Of a stretch of 64,000 nt of DNA, positions 13,428 through 26,422 are shown in pieces. Position numbers and translations under genes: made by a program. Every line of letters begins with the position of its first letter. Within the stretch, counting starts at the first letter, position 1. The notes beneath the pieces were generated by a model. It was not told the DNA's origin. It saw only the letters and a list, made by a program, of their open reading frames with translations, and searched no databases. The stretch comes from Dreissena polymorpha (Eukaryota; Mollusca; Bivalvia; Myida; Dreissenidae): the NCBI RefSeq assembly GCF_020536995.1, contig NC_068369.1, forward strand, positions 24,122,040 to 24,186,039, in the 5' to 3' direction.

Positions 13428-13886
13428 AATATACCAAACATATAATTTCAGGATCAAAATTTAAACATATGGCGTAAGCAGGTGTTACTATGCGGACATG
13501 TTTTGAATAATGTTTTAGAATATCATTATCTGATGTTATATTCCAAGATATACTGAGCAGTGTAGTAGAAAGTTTGGAATAATTTTGAATAAGGTTCACC
13601 CGGGTATTATTTTAAAGTTTTTGAAATCTGTCTAGCAATGAAGCAGAAAATACAGCTTGAATGAACTAACAGGCAAAGCCCGAGATACAAGAGGCATAGT
13701 TTAGGACAAGTAAAATATAGGAAACGATTTTCCTGATTAGTGTCCATATTTTAACACTTCGATGCTTTCTGATTGTTTTGGGTGTGCTTATATCTGGGCA
13801 AATTGACTAAATAAAAATTGTACAAGCTGTACATATTAAATATTGAATCCATATAGCTTCCTTCAGCATAATATGTTTGCTCAAGG

Positions 13887-16800
13887 CTACGATGGCATAG
13901 TCCACTGAAGCTTACATCTGTCGTCTGCCGAAGCCGACTTTACCGTATTTCCACCGGACTGCATGAAGAAGGTGCGATCCTCGACTCCGCAGTTGTAATT
14001 GTCCTCGTACTTTTTACTGGACAGCTCACGCACGACGCGGAAATCTGCTCTACTGAAAGGTACCCAATCGCCATTTAGAGTGTGCTTGAATCCATTTCGA
14101 AAGTTTACACGGCGCTCATTTTCCCCGCTACCTTCCCAGTCTTCTAAAAAGCAGGCCGTTGCATTCTGGAAATACACGTTTTTGACAGGGTAGTCCAGAG
14201 TAACCATATGGGTCCACGTTTGTTCCACGTGATGCTTAACCCAGAAGCCAAACTGTGTGTGGCCACTGTGATCCCAGCGTTTGACCATGGTTGTATACCA
14301 ACAGTCGGGTTCCCATCCCAGAAAGAAGTTCCAGGTTTTTAAGCCCTCTCCCTCACCTCCAAAGCGTTCGCACTTTGTACCGGGACCCTACAATGCATTT
14401 GATTTTCACAATTGAATTGACTTGTTCACAGTGTCACAGTGACAAATTGTCTTTGTTTCTCACAGAATCAGTAAGTAAAAGAACATAATGGAGAGAAAAA
14501 ACACTAAAGACGTAGACAATAACTTAAAATAAAATTGCCGTTAAACACATATTCATTTTAAATACATAAATTATAAAGCATTAAAAGGCGAAGCAAAAAC
14601 AATTGGTAAAAATGCACAGTGTTACTATTGTTGTTTTTTCAAACTGTGTTGCGTCAGGTATTATATTGCTTAAATCATGTATGCCGCAATATAACAGTCT
14701 AAAGGTTAAGCAATAGCCGTTTAATCCAAAAAAGTTTAAAAACAAATGTGTCTTCCTTTTTTCAGTTGTTTGTATTGACATATAATACCAAAAGTTTTTG
14801 AATCAGATATTTCTATCGATGTAAGTATTTAATGACAAAATGCAATATCAAAATGCAAGAAAATTTAAAGTGCTTGTAGTAATGTTTACTCCATGCTCTA
14901 TTAAAAGCAACCTATATGTTTCGATACAGTCCATTAATAAGCTATATAAGCTAAATTGTGAAGCATTAGTTTTACTTATATGAGATGCTCTACTGGGCAG
15001 TTTTATGTCTTAATAGAGGTAATTACTAAACTGTGATTCTTCAACGAGGTCAGTGCGGTGCTTACCTCATAGACTGGTTTAATCTTGGATTTCAGTTTAG
15101 GGTCGCATGGGTCCCAGATGGAGAATATGAAGTTACGTCCGTCAGGGTGGTCCTGAATCCCACAGTAACCGCCTCCTTCCTTTCCAGCGTTCCACTAAAC
15201 ATGTATATATTGATATTCAGTATACTGAGCACCGAACCGACTTCTTAATAAAAATAACAAATCCTGACAGACCAACAGACAGATACGGAGAATTATGGAC
15301 AGATACAGACAAATACAGACATATAAAGACATATACAGACATACAGGTACAGATATATAAAGACATATACAGACAGACAGACGAATACAGATAGATATAG
15401 ATAGAAACAGCAATCTACTGACAGATGCAGACAGAAACAGACAGATACAGACAGAGAGGCAAACAGGTACAGACAGGTACAGACAGATACAGACTGATAA
15501 AGACAGATGCAGACAGATGCAGACAGAAACAGACAGGTACAGACAGATACAGACAGATACAGACTGATGAAGACAGATGCAGACAGAAACAGACAGGTAC
15601 AGACAGATACAGACAGGTACAGATAGATACAGACAGATACAGGCAGATACATACAGAAAGGCAGACAGATACAGACGGATACAGACAAGTACAGACAGAC
15701 AGACAGACTGACAAATACAGATAGATATAGACAGAAACAGAAATCTACAGACAGAAACAGACAGATAGGCAGACAGATACAAACAGATACAGACTGATAA
15801 AGACAGATGAAGACAGAAACAGACAGATATTCAGACTGATACAGCCAGATAAATGCAGATACCCACAGATACAGACATATACATACAGATACAGACCAAT
15901 AAAGATAAATAGGCAGACAGATACAGACAGATAAATACAAACAGAAGATCTGATACAAACAGATAGACAGACATATACGTACTGATACAGACAGATAAAG
16001 ACATATACAGACAGATACAAAAAGATACAGACAGATACAGTCAGATACCGACCGGTACACACAGACAGATACTCACTTACAGACAGACAGACAGATATAT
16101 AAGGAAAAATGCCCACTACCTGACGGCCATGTTTATTTACAGACCGGAACCTTTTTCAAACTCATGATCCAAAATATCATAAGAACAAATCTTCTGACCA
16201 AGTTTCATTGAGACTGGACTAGAGATGTGACTTAAACTATGTTAACAAGTTTTTACTGTAGCCTTATTAGGAAAATTGCCCTGCCTCCTGGCAGCAAAAT
16301 TTGTCAAGCAACCGGAACCAAACCTGTCCAAGACAATTGGGACAAATCTTCTGATCAAGTTTCATGAAGATTGGACAATAAATGTGGCCTTTTGAGTGTT
16401 AAGTAAAAGTAAAAATGCCCAGCCCCCAGGCGTAATACTTTTAAAGCATTGATAACCATTTTCAAACTAATCCAAAATATCATTTGGTCAAATCTTCTGA
16501 CACAGTTTAATGATGATCAGACAGTAAATGTGGACTCTAGAGTGTTAAAAAGGTTTTACTATAGCCATATAAGGTAACCCTGCAAAATGTTCCACCCCTT
16601 AGTTGCCATGTATTTCAACCAACCGGAACCATTTTTGAACTTGTCCAAGATATCATTGGGACAAATCTTCTGACTAACTTTCATGAAGATCAGACAATAA
16701 ATACGGCCTCTAGTGTGTTACCAAAGCAAATGTTGATGACGCACAACGAACCACGGAGGATGGATAAAAGGTGATAACAAAAGCACTCCATTGAGCACAT

Positions 16801-17283
16801 TTAGCTCAAGTGAGCTAAAAAAAACAACAAGTGTTGTAATAAAGAAATGTAAGAAATACATATACAGTTAATAAAGTTTTTTTTATGACAATACCATTTA
16901 ATTTTATATGCCCTTTCAACTTTGAAGATTTACATTTCAATAATCAATTGTGCCCAATTTTGTCTAAACATATCGTGTCATTAACAACATCAGTTAAATC
17001 ATTAAAAATCTACCTGGCTATAACTTTTTCACATTTATTGGATTATAGAGTATGCAAGATAGCAACTGACTTATCAGAGGACACGTATTAATGACACATT
17101 ACATAGCAACGGTCGCTTACCAGATATGATTACCTGCAGACAGCAGTAATACGTGTACTTGGTAAGGCCTGACCTGGGTACACACACATCATGCATGAGA
17201 ATATCTCCTTCCACATTATCGTTAAACCAGAGAGCCATGGACGGCGCACGATTTCCTGGCTGTGCCATCGTCAATACGGCACA
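13887..17283 (-). CDS. DUF3472-like protein, 5' end not found
   Basis: Three exons, all phase 0, in transcript order: 17283..17134 (50 residues), 15194..15066 (43 residues), 14387..13887 (166 residues and a TAG stop). Splice sites are canonical. The second exon reads [20 protein letters not shown] then FIFSIWDP; the third starts with [15 protein letters not shown] and later [10 protein letters not shown]. The series 'GGY-GIQ ... FS-WDP ... G-GT--ERFGGEG' matches my memory of the DUF3472 domain, an uncharacterised family often in secreted proteins. Unusually many cysteines suggest an extracellular product. The first exon found begins at an acceptor, so upstream exons, probably with a signal peptide, exist but I could not find them between 17284 and 21031. 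No catalytic role can be assigned. Confidence 0.72.
15255..16105. repeat. GACA/GATA simple-repeat block (~850 bp)
   Basis: Almost pure 'acagacagatac' variants. It lies within the DUF3472-like gene, in the intron between 15195 and 17133. Long ORFs on both strands here are artefacts of the repeat. Confidence 0.9.
16106..16790. repeat. Tandem ~145-bp interspersed repeat, about 4 units
   Basis: Each unit carries 'aaaatgccc', 'aaccggaacc', 'aaatcttctga', 'tttcatgaagat' and 'acaataaatgtgg', with starts near 16107, 16270, 16420 and 16580. It ends 'cacggaggatggataaaagg'. The units diverge substantially, so the array is old. Confidence 0.7.
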
Positions 17284-17704
17284 CTGTATCTTAATGGAAA
17301 GTGAAATAAATGTATATTTACAACAAAATAGGGAGTTTTGTTAAGTGTTTCACTATCATCATACTTCTTTCAGAAGGCTTTTACACAAATCACATCACAT
17401 ATGATAAAAAGTCTTTTTACAACCATGTTTTCCAAGTGGAACAAGATCATACACGTCTGTTACATAATGTGTTTCGTTTATACTTTAAACATAGAGGTAA
17501 TACATTAGGCTTAAATATATGTAACATACTATCTCATATCGTGATTTTATGTAATTTTGAAATATTTCCATGCATGATAAACCCGAAAACCATGATTCCA
17601 TTCAAAGCCCCAGTCTCTGTACATATAATTGTTGTGGTTATCCTTAAAATAATACATTTTAATGAATTTGTTTTATTTAATGTAATCTGTTGTGTACACT
17701 TTGT

Positions 17705-17840
17705 TCTTAACACTCTCCCCTATAAGGAGCAAAGTGAAATGGCTTTTGCAACCTGCATAAAACCAGAACAGCCTGCCAGTAACTCACAGTCTGTTCAGGT
17801 TTTATGCTGTTTGCTGCTTAACAGTAACTAGGGATGAAAT
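17705..17840. mobile_element. Short palindromic MITE, copy 1
   Basis: Shares 'gcaaagtgaaatggct', 'aaaaccagaacag' and 'tatgctgtttgctgct' with the reverse complement of 37545..37654. The two copies are in opposite orientation, and TTAA lies at the 'ctccc' end of each. Confidence 0.55.
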
Positions 17841-18489
17841 GAAGCCTTTAATACTTGAATTTAGTAAGAAAGGTATTAAAGTAAATGTAACTTTCTAAGT
17901 AACTACAAATGCGTCCAAAAACTTATCTATGTGGAAAGAGTAAAGGGTGAGGTTTGGCTAGCCAAAAAACCAGTTAAAGTTTGCATTTATTGATGAAAAG
18001 GTGTTACCCAAGCTTTAATCAATAACAAGTGTATTGTTTAGTTATGTTCTTTTACGTTTGATAATAGCTGCCAGTTATAGAAATGACTCTCCTTTACTAA
18101 TCGGAATGACTCTCCTTTACTAATATATCTATTCTAGCGTTTCATAGTACAATAAGTCATATGGCAATCATTTGTTTTACAACATAGTGATGTATTTTAA
18201 CAATTACCAAGAAGAAACACATTTAAAGATAAATTATGGTGTATTCAAGAATTAAACTGTCGACTACAGGTATAAATTTACGACAAGTTATTTTAACATC
18301 ATTCAAAGCAAAGAAATAAAACGAGCTGTACAAAGTTTTACAGAGATACCTGAATGCTTTACAGAAACCCGACCAACACATACCCAAAATAATTACTTCT
18401 TGTAAATGAACTATTAACCAACCAATGCATACTCCAAACCCCACTTAACCATACATAACCCAACCAGATTAAAACACATCCACCATCTA

Positions 18490-18581
18490 TAATCAGGCAT
18501 TTCCCCAGGGTTTTGGCCAGGCACAGCGGCAAGGCAGCATGGAAGGGAGTTGATGTGGGTGGGGGACCATTTCCTCTGTAG

Positions 18582-18666
<85 letters not shown>

Positions 18667-18896
18667 TTTTTTTGTTATAACTGAAAATCTTCATTACTTA
18701 TTAAGAGCTATTATAAAACATTTTTGTTAACTTTTTATTTGTTTTAACTCAATTTATTTCATTTAAGTCATCTATTATAATATTTAGCAACAAACATAAA
18801 GACATGATCAGAAAACAAGCTCCGAGGCAAAATAGATTTTTACATTCAGGCACCGCGGTCCCGCTGTGCTAAAACCGCCTGGGGAAAAGCCTGATA
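18490..18896. mobile_element. TIR element with internal (TA)n and poly-T
   Basis: The left end 'tcaggcatttccccagg' and right end 'cctggggaaaagcctga' are inverted repeats of about 17 bp, and both also carry complementary 'cacagcgg' / 'ccgctgtg'. Between them sits a (TA)n run at about 18582..18648 followed by poly-T. No coding capacity. Family unknown. Confidence 0.6.
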
Positions 18897-21031
18897 ATAT
18901 AGACTTAACAAGGCTACCCCCTGATCGCGATAAATAAGTCGCAACAAATATAAACAATGCGACAAACAGGGACCATTGTCTTCAACGAATCTTTGACATT
19001 CAATATCCAAGGCTCTAGGTGGAGCTTCCACTACTCCATTGTAGACTACTATGTTCTAAAGCCCTTTCCACTTACAACAGAAACTCTGCAGCCTGGGCAG
19101 CACGGTTTGAAGTTAACGTAATTACCCAAAAGCTCAACATAACTGTTCTTCAGCGTAGCATACATTTTCTCATCTCGCTCACATCCACAGGAAAAGCAAC
19201 GACTTACCAATTTACAGGTCTTTCTAAACTGGCGAACCAAGCGCCATTATCATAATTATGATAAAATGGAAAGGCACGATTCGGAAACTGCCGACGTTTC
19301 CGAATGCATTTCGTGTTTCGATATATATTTCGTGTGTTATAACATAAAATTATACGACTTTGCATGAGTGATATTAAATAATACATTGATAAACTTTATA
19401 ATATTTATGAGAGCCCCATTTATAGCGAGAAGCTTACTTGGTAATTAAAACTTCCTTGTGTATATATTGCAAATCAACTACAAAGGGAAGTTAATAATAA
19501 TGTATATTATAACTTAAGGGAAGCTACTATCGGTTACTATTCACACCGATTCGTCCCGAAACCGTTCGTTACAGTAGCATTTAATTGTCAAGTATGGCAT
19601 TCGCTTCGAAAATTGTATGGTTTATCTTAAATGACACAAAAAAACTACCGGTTGATTAAATATTCAAATATTCTCCAATTCGGAAACTTTTAGACAAACT
19701 AGAAGATAGAGTCCGTGCCCAAGTATTACCCATTATATATATATATTCCTTCTGTAAAATAATAACGTCCATGTTCTATGTACTCGATATCTATTAGTTG
19801 GTTTATAGTCAGTCAAATTCGGGTGTTTAATCTATACGTTATTAAGTTAACTACAGACACAGCAGTTTTCCGATTTTGTGTGAAGAGTGGGTATTGAAGT
19901 ACCGCACTTTAGTGTGTTAATTCATCTTCGGCCTTTAAAACCCCATTTTTATTGAAATATCAGAAAAACTAATTTCTTGTTGCTGAATTGCGCTGAAACA
20001 AACTTATTACTTATAATCTCACAATGATGATATATACATTGTGTCTTATAAGCTGTTAATTTTGAAATTATGATACTATCATCTTGACAGTTAAGTTTAT
20101 TACGACTATTAAAATCTTGATGACGAATTAATCAAGTGATTAAGATAATGCTGGTAATGGTAGTATGGGTTTTTATGTTGAAGAACATGATAAAAGAACA
20201 TGATAGTGGGATGGTGTTTCTGTAAATGTTGCTGTTGTTGATGATGTTGGTGATGATCTGAGGATAATGATGATGATTGTGGCGAAGATTAGGAGAAGAA
20301 TAAGAAGGGCAGATAATGAAAAGGAATATGTGCCACTGTGTTATGATGAGTAACAAAATAAATATACAAACTGCACTGTGTTCAATAAAAAAAGTCAGAT
20401 TGAAAGCACAGTGCATTTCGAAGTTTACAAACTTTGGAGTTTGACACCAATTACCGGTTGTCATCAAGTTGTGATGCAACACGACACAATAACTGCATGT
20501 TTATAGTAAGTGCGTGTTGTGAGTTTTTTTTTTCAATAAAGCAACACTCATAAACATTAAACGCTAAATTTGTACGCGGCGTACCGTTTATTTAATACAT
20601 GCCTATTCCATCACTTAATGTGCTCATTTCAATCATTTTAATTTCGTTACCATTGTTTAAAGATAACAGTGTATGTCTTTATCAACGGAGAGATAACATA
20701 TCCTATCTGATTTCCATCTTTCTACATATATCGAGATGCATTTACAAGATCATATATTGAGGGTAAAACTATTTACCAAATCGTGTTGTTTTGGTTTTTT
20801 TTGTTCTCCGACGTTTTAAATGTTGGACATACATTTATGGTTATCTCACGGAAATTATTGTCCGCTACTTTGATTAACAAATCACGGACATATATCAATA
20901 TGTTTCATAAGTACAGAGAATACGGAAGACTATCATCCAAACATGCTTCTGAAGCCTCTGGTGCATGTAGTTGGAAATACTACAAATAAAAAAAATGTCA
21001 AATTATGACTAACTGTGATAGTTCAATTACA

Positions 21032-22102
21032 ATGGCGTGCAGTTATTTGGTCATTATGATATGTGTTTTTCAGTATTCCTTTGCCGCTTCGTGTAAGTAA
21101 AAATTATCATTATTACATCTATCTACATCTATCTGCAATTAAAATTACAGTTTTATTTAATATATTGTATATAAAATGTACATTTGTAAGTGAGTTAACA
21201 TATAATTCGTTGCATAAAATGATTATCGTTCCTTGTGTTATTAGTGTATTATTCGTGTATCGTTTGTTGTGTTATTATTCCATGCAGCCTCTACAAAACT
21301 CATAACCCGATCTACTCCATCTGCAATTACATCGACGACGATTAAATCATTCGATTCCACACTATCGTCTAAAGGTCAACTTATCTTTTTTACATTTTAC
21401 TATATTGCACAATTAATTTGTCAGTTATAATGTGTTAATTGTTGATTATCCATTTGTCACAACTATCTATGGCATTTACAAGCTCTGTTCTAAAACATCA
21501 AATTATATTTAATATGATTAGTACATTTCATATAAAATGAGTAGGTACCACAAAGACATCAACAAAAAGCGCAGTAACCTCAACAACAGCAAATGTATCT
21601 GAATCCACAACAAAGCCGCGGCCGACAGTGAAATCTACCACCAATGACACGACACATTTGCGGAAAAGTACTGCGTCATTATTTAATACATACCATTAAT
21701 ACTGATATAGATCTTTTTAAATACATTTACTAGTAAACAAAATAATGTTATAACATAAATCTGCCCGCCTGATTAGAACAAGGAACGAGTTGAAAAAAAA
21801 TGGTGTTACAAAATTAATAATATTAGCATGTTTTATTGTCATTAACTCACTAAGTAATAACTACGACATTTTTACTTAAGACTTTATTTGCATCTTTTTG
21901 TTACAACGAATAATTGTATTGCTTGTTTCACAGCTTCTTTTGTCGAAAACACTCTTCCATCAAGTACTCAGGCGACAACAATAATTTAACGTCTTATTAT
22001 TTGCATAATATGAAGTCCTTATCAAGTCATAAAAATTATATACATATACACCTTTAAATATAGGTGTATATAATATTATATATTAATCAATATGTATACA
22101 TA

Positions 22103-22186
<84 letters not shown>

Positions 22187-24296
22187 TATTATTTATTTAT
22201 TTATTTATTTTTATTTTTTATATTTATATATTTATATATTTATATATTTATATATTTATATATTTATCTATTTATATATTTATATATTTATATATTTATA
22301 TATTTATGTATTTATATATTTATATATTTATATATATATAATTAAATATGTATACAAATTAATTATACATATAAACTATAATTTAAGATAAGCGTACTTA
22401 AAACTTTGTGTTCTATGCAGCTTCTTCATCACTCACAACCCGATCAACTCCATCTGCAATGACATCAACGATTCAAACAATCGATTCCACACTATTGTCT
22501 GAAGGGCAGCCTATCGTTTTTTACAGTTTTACTTTATGGCACACTTAGTTTTGTCCGCTATAATTTGTTAATTTTTTATTATCCATTTGTCACAACTATC
22601 AATGGAATGAACAAACTCTGTTCTAAAACAGCAAAATATTAAATATAATGAGAACAATTAATATTTAATACGTAGGTACCAAAAAGACATCTACAAAAAG
22701 AGCAGTAACCGCAAGAACATTTAATGTATCTGAGTACACAACACTGCCGCGGACGACAGTGAAATCTACCACCAATAACACGACACATTTGCGAACAAGT
22801 ACTGCGACATTATTTGATACATAGCATTAAGAATGATGTAGATATATTTTAAAAATACATTTACTATTCAACACAAGCAAGTTATAACAATAATATGACC
22901 GCCTGATTAGAAAAAGGAACAATTTGAAAAAAAGATGTTAGAAAACTAATAATATAGGCATGCTTTATTGTTAAAGTCACTAATTAATTACTACAACATT
23001 TTTTACTTAATATTTTTTTGCATCTCTTTGTTGCAACGAATAATTGTATTGTTATTTTCGCAGCTACTCCTTCCCCAAGCACTATTCCATCAAGTGCTCC
23101 AGGTACCCCTGCAACAAAATTGTTCTCTAAATCAGCAACAACCAATTCAATAAAAACAAGGACTTCTTTTCAAACCAGCAAAGAGCAGAATTACTATGCT
23201 ACAAGTACAAGCCAAGACGCAGCCACGGTCATCTCGAGTGGTGATCAAACAATCACTATTAATCAGACAACACTTATCATCATTTCAGCTTGTGCTGTAT
23301 TGGTTACTCTTATTGTATCAATCACAGTTGTCATTTGCGTTAGAGGTAAGTTTGTGCAAAAAACAACAAATAATGATGAATTGACAATTTAATGCATGGT
23401 TAAATTATGGTTAACACTGTAAGCGTAACCATTAATTGAAACGTTTTAACTGTAATCAAACTATACATTAACACTATTTAGAACAATCATTTTGAGATAC
23501 TTTTATAGGATATAGTTCATGCTTCTACGTGTCTATTATCAATAGTTCGCTTTACAAAGCAGAGTGTATTTCTCTTTAAGTGCACAGTAGAAATTCCAGT
23601 TCAGTAACCATTGGATCAAACAAGCCATATACAAACTATTCAACGGTTAACAGACCACGGTACCGAACTACAAACAATGTTAACAAACCTGCATCCAAAT
23701 CAAATGCAACTGTCGACCCCGGACCGCAAATGGGTCTTGGCTGCAATGGCGGGCAGAATTCTATTACATATAGTTACGCGACAAACCAAATACCACATTA
23801 TACGTCTTCTCTCAGTGAACACAAAGTTCCACAGATGACCACCCCAAGCTCTTATTTCGGTGAGAGCCCAGGACGAATGCCGTCAACCAATGATGAAAAA
23901 CAGTCGTATGTTGAGTATGCAGCGGCCATCCCATTGCACAAGTTTAACGCTTCTAATGGCAACAACGCTCAGGACAGCGTTCCAGGGCACTATGTTAATG
24001 TACACCAAGCGCAGATAGGCCAAACTAGTTTCTCGAGCCCTGTGTCTGTACAATACGCTTCTGTCAAAAGATCACTTCACCCCAAGCCCATCAGTGTCGA
24101 CCATATTTATAGAGTTACAACTGGGCATGATTCGCCGAAGAGGGCAGGCACCAGTGATTTGCAAGTATGTTCAACAATCTTAATTTATAATAAACATAGA
24201 GACACAAATTATACATCTCACCGGCATCACCCATGTATTTGTGTAGATTAGTGATCTAACATTACATGACAGTATAAATATTTTCTTGATGTTATC

Positions 24297-24388
<92 letters not shown>

Positions 24389-24784
24389 ATGCTATACCAT
24401 GTTTCCCATGTAATACAACAATCACATATTAGTTTATATTACACATGTGTAATACACCATTTTTTAGCGTTTGCATTGGCTTAGCTTTCGTTTATTGACC
24501 AATCGCATTTTGTTATTTTGCTGAAATGACGTTGCAACGTTAAATGGCGTCACGAAATGTTAACAACATTCGGGATTTATCATTATGTTTGCGTAAATAT
24601 TTATTTAATTTGCTCATTTAAAAGCATGTGATAAAAAAGATCTGGCACTCGTTGTCATATCATACCATATTTTATTAAACTCGTCCAGGAAATTCGTTAG
24701 TAAGCTCGCCAAAGGCTCGCTTACTAACAAAATTCCTGAACTCGTTTTATAAAATATGGAATGATATGACAACTCGTGCCAGAT

Positions 24785-24829
<45 letters not shown>

Positions 24830-25013
24830 CCATCAAAACGAGAGCATCGCTATAATTATGATGTATTTTTATCGACATGTTTGTCAGGTTCATGAACTTC
24901 ACTATGCGGATCTCGACCTTCCTGGATCATCGAGAAACATTGTTCAGATTCAAACGGACAATGCTATCAACAGATGTCAGTACACAGATGTTAATGTTCT
25001 CACAAAACAATAA
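21032..25013 (+). CDS. ITR2: mucin-stalk ITIM receptor lacking an Ig exon
   Basis: Model: 21032..21092, 21288..21374, 21545..21667, 23064..23345, 23581..24164, 24888..25013; phases 1,1,1,1,0; 420 residues. Exon 1 is a signal peptide ([20 protein letters not shown]). The next exons encode a Thr/Ser-rich, probably O-glycosylated stalk, then a membrane span (about 161-183) and a tail of about 236 residues. Tail motifs: TNYSTV (Y204), GHYVNV (Y322), VQYASV (Y343), LHYADL (Y385), CQYTDV (Y411). VQYASV and LHYADL fit the ITIM consensus. The last two motifs correspond in order and spacing to those closing ITR1 and ITR3, so the genes are paralogues. No Ig-like exon was seen between the signal and stalk exons. 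Stalk exons have a second copy at 22420..22800, so stalk length may vary by splicing. The donor after 21667 (aaaa|gtactg) is the least certain junction. Confidence 0.7.
21280..23130. repeat. Tandem duplication of ITR2 stalk exons
   Basis: About 21280..22000 and 22412..23130 are diverged copies. Shared pieces include 'caacccgatc[ta]actccatctgcaat', 'gtaccA[ca]aaagacatc', 'gacagtgaaatctaccacca', 'cgcctgattagaa' and 'acgaataattgtattg'. In copy 2 the first stalk exon (about 22421) has lost its GT donor (gaag|ggcagc), while the second (22676..22798, 123 nt) keeps phase and length. In copy 1 the third stalk segment (21937..21989) has a cag acceptor but soon reaches a stop. The AT microsatellite at 22110..22345 separates the copies. 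Confidence 0.75.
22110..22345. repeat. (TA)n and (TATATTTA)n microsatellite
   Basis: A (TA)n run of about 70 bp is followed by tattta/tatattta repeats. It lies between the two copies of the ITR2 stalk duplication. ORFs reading YIYIYI here are artefacts. Confidence 0.95.
24300..24829. mobile_element. Long-armed hairpin element between two (TA)n runs
   Basis: At 24639..24786 two near-perfect inverted arms of roughly 70 bp ('gatctggcactcgttgtcat' and 'atgacaactcgtgccagatc') meet at 'gctcgccaaaggctcgc'. (TA)n runs lie at 24300..24384 and 24787..24829. It sits in the last intron of ITR2, about 60 bp from the acceptor of the terminal exon. Probably a foldback or MITE element. Confidence 0.75.
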
Positions 25014-25177
25014 TTTATTTCCTCCAATGACATAGATCGGGTTAGGGTGTTTCCCTTTGGATAGCGCTGACACGGCCGACCAAAATAGATTTGACGCAAT
25101 ATGATAAATGTTGCAACTCACATATTTTTTCAGTGATGCATTATTTTTATTATTATTATTATTATTTGTCTGATACA

Positions 25178-25522
25178 TTTAAAGGGGCCGTCCAACAGAT
25201 TTTGGCATGTATTGAAGCTTGTCATTAAATGCTTTAAATGCTTTATATTGATAAATTTAAACATTTGAACTAAAAATCTCCTGCAAAAAAAAAACAAGAA
25301 TATATTTTTAAAAAAGGAAAAAAGTAAACCTCAACAGGGCTATGCCACTGACCCCTGGATTCCTGGAGTCCTGGAGTAAAATGCCACCCGCCTAGACCAC
25401 TCGACCATCCACGCTCATGTTTTGAGCGGATGTATTTTATAGCTATATAAGCAATCCTCGTAGTTTCCCAAAATATCGTTTCGCGTCGATACGACGCTTT
25501 ATCTGTTGTACGGCCTCTTAGA
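25178..25522 (-). mobile_element. TTAA-type tRNA-like element, copy E (subfamily 2)
   Basis: Ends 'ttaaaggggccgtccaacag' and 'ctgttgtacggcctctta' are inverted repeats. The tRNA-like body is read on the minus strand: A-box-like 'tggtcgagtggtctaggcgg' and the positions of a degraded B box. Copy F at 59481..59813 is the better-preserved relative. Confidence 0.65.
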
Positions 25523-26162
25523 TACACGTGCAAATTATATTGCGTTTTCATGCAATTGTATATATAGCATTAAAGTGTCTACAGAATGATTAATTTGGTT
25601 TTTGAAAAATACTTTCGTGAACACAGGCATGTAAAATTCATAATCAACTTAGAACTTAATTTCGTGGGGTTTTCCTTATGAGTGTAAACAAATGTAGTTT
25701 TACCTTTTACACGTATTACGTGTTTTCTTGAATATATTTGGTAAGGTTTGTCAAATATATTTTTTATTTGACCCTATAGTTATGTTCAGGAATTACTTTG
25801 AATCGTTTAATGGAATGCTAAAATATGCTCCATTTGAACACAAATAAGTTTAAATTTATTATTAAAACTAATTTGTGTAAATCAAACTTCGAGCTAAGTG
25901 TTGCACATTTAGTTGTATATTCTAATTATGCACGATGTTTGTAAACATGTATATATAAACTTTGATTCGTACTCGAAAATATTTTAAAACGTGCATGAAC
26001 CGATAAATGATTCATAATAGCTAAGCACGCGTCATTGCGCGTTTGAAAGTTAAAAGCAGCATTTCACATGCATAGATATTTCAGAACATATTTAGTAACT
26101 ACTTATTATTATATACTAACTCTTATAAATATTTGGGACATATTGACTTAAGTCATTATATG

Positions 26163-26422
26163 AGCCTTGTTCTGATAAAACTGGGCTTAATGCATGTGTG
26201 TAAAGTGTCATCCTAGATTAGCCTGTGCAGTTCGCACAGGCTAATCAGGGACGACACTTTCCGCCTAAACTTGATTTTCGGTAAGGAGGCACTTCCTTGA
26301 AACTAAAAATACCATAAAAGCGGAAAGTGTCGTCCCAGATTAGCCTGTGCGGACTGCACAGGCTTATCTGAAATGACACTTTACGCACATGCTTTAGGCC
26401 CAGTTTCTCAGAACGCGGCTCA
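26163..26422. mobile_element. Inverted-repeat MITE of the 'gcctgtgc' family, copy 1
   Basis: Carries paired palindromic segments 'agattagcctgtgcagttcg' and 'gcctgtgcggactgcacagg', plus 'ggaaagtgtcgtccc', with ends 'gagccttgttctga' and 'tctcagaacgcggctc'. Related copies or fragments lie at 35805, 38255, 53740 and 56535. No protein is encoded. Confidence 0.75.

Larger units (their letters stand above)
17284..21031. other. Intergenic region between the DUF3472-like gene and ITR2
   Basis: Contains the repeat elements at 17705 and 18490. I looked for the missing 5' exon of the minus-strand gene and for an Ig exon for ITR2 and found neither. The remaining ORFs lack splice support. Confidence 0.35.

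Noticed and set aside
15195-16116. Long ORFs reading [11 protein letters not shown] on the minus strand and TDRYRQ on the plus strand
   Set aside because: They lie in the GACA/GATA simple repeat, open in several frames at once, with no splice or domain support.
19049-19240. Minus-strand ORF with several cysteines as the missing 5' exon of the DUF3472-like gene
   Set aside because: Its nearby donor-like site follows a stop in the matching frame, and phase and composition do not fit the known exons.
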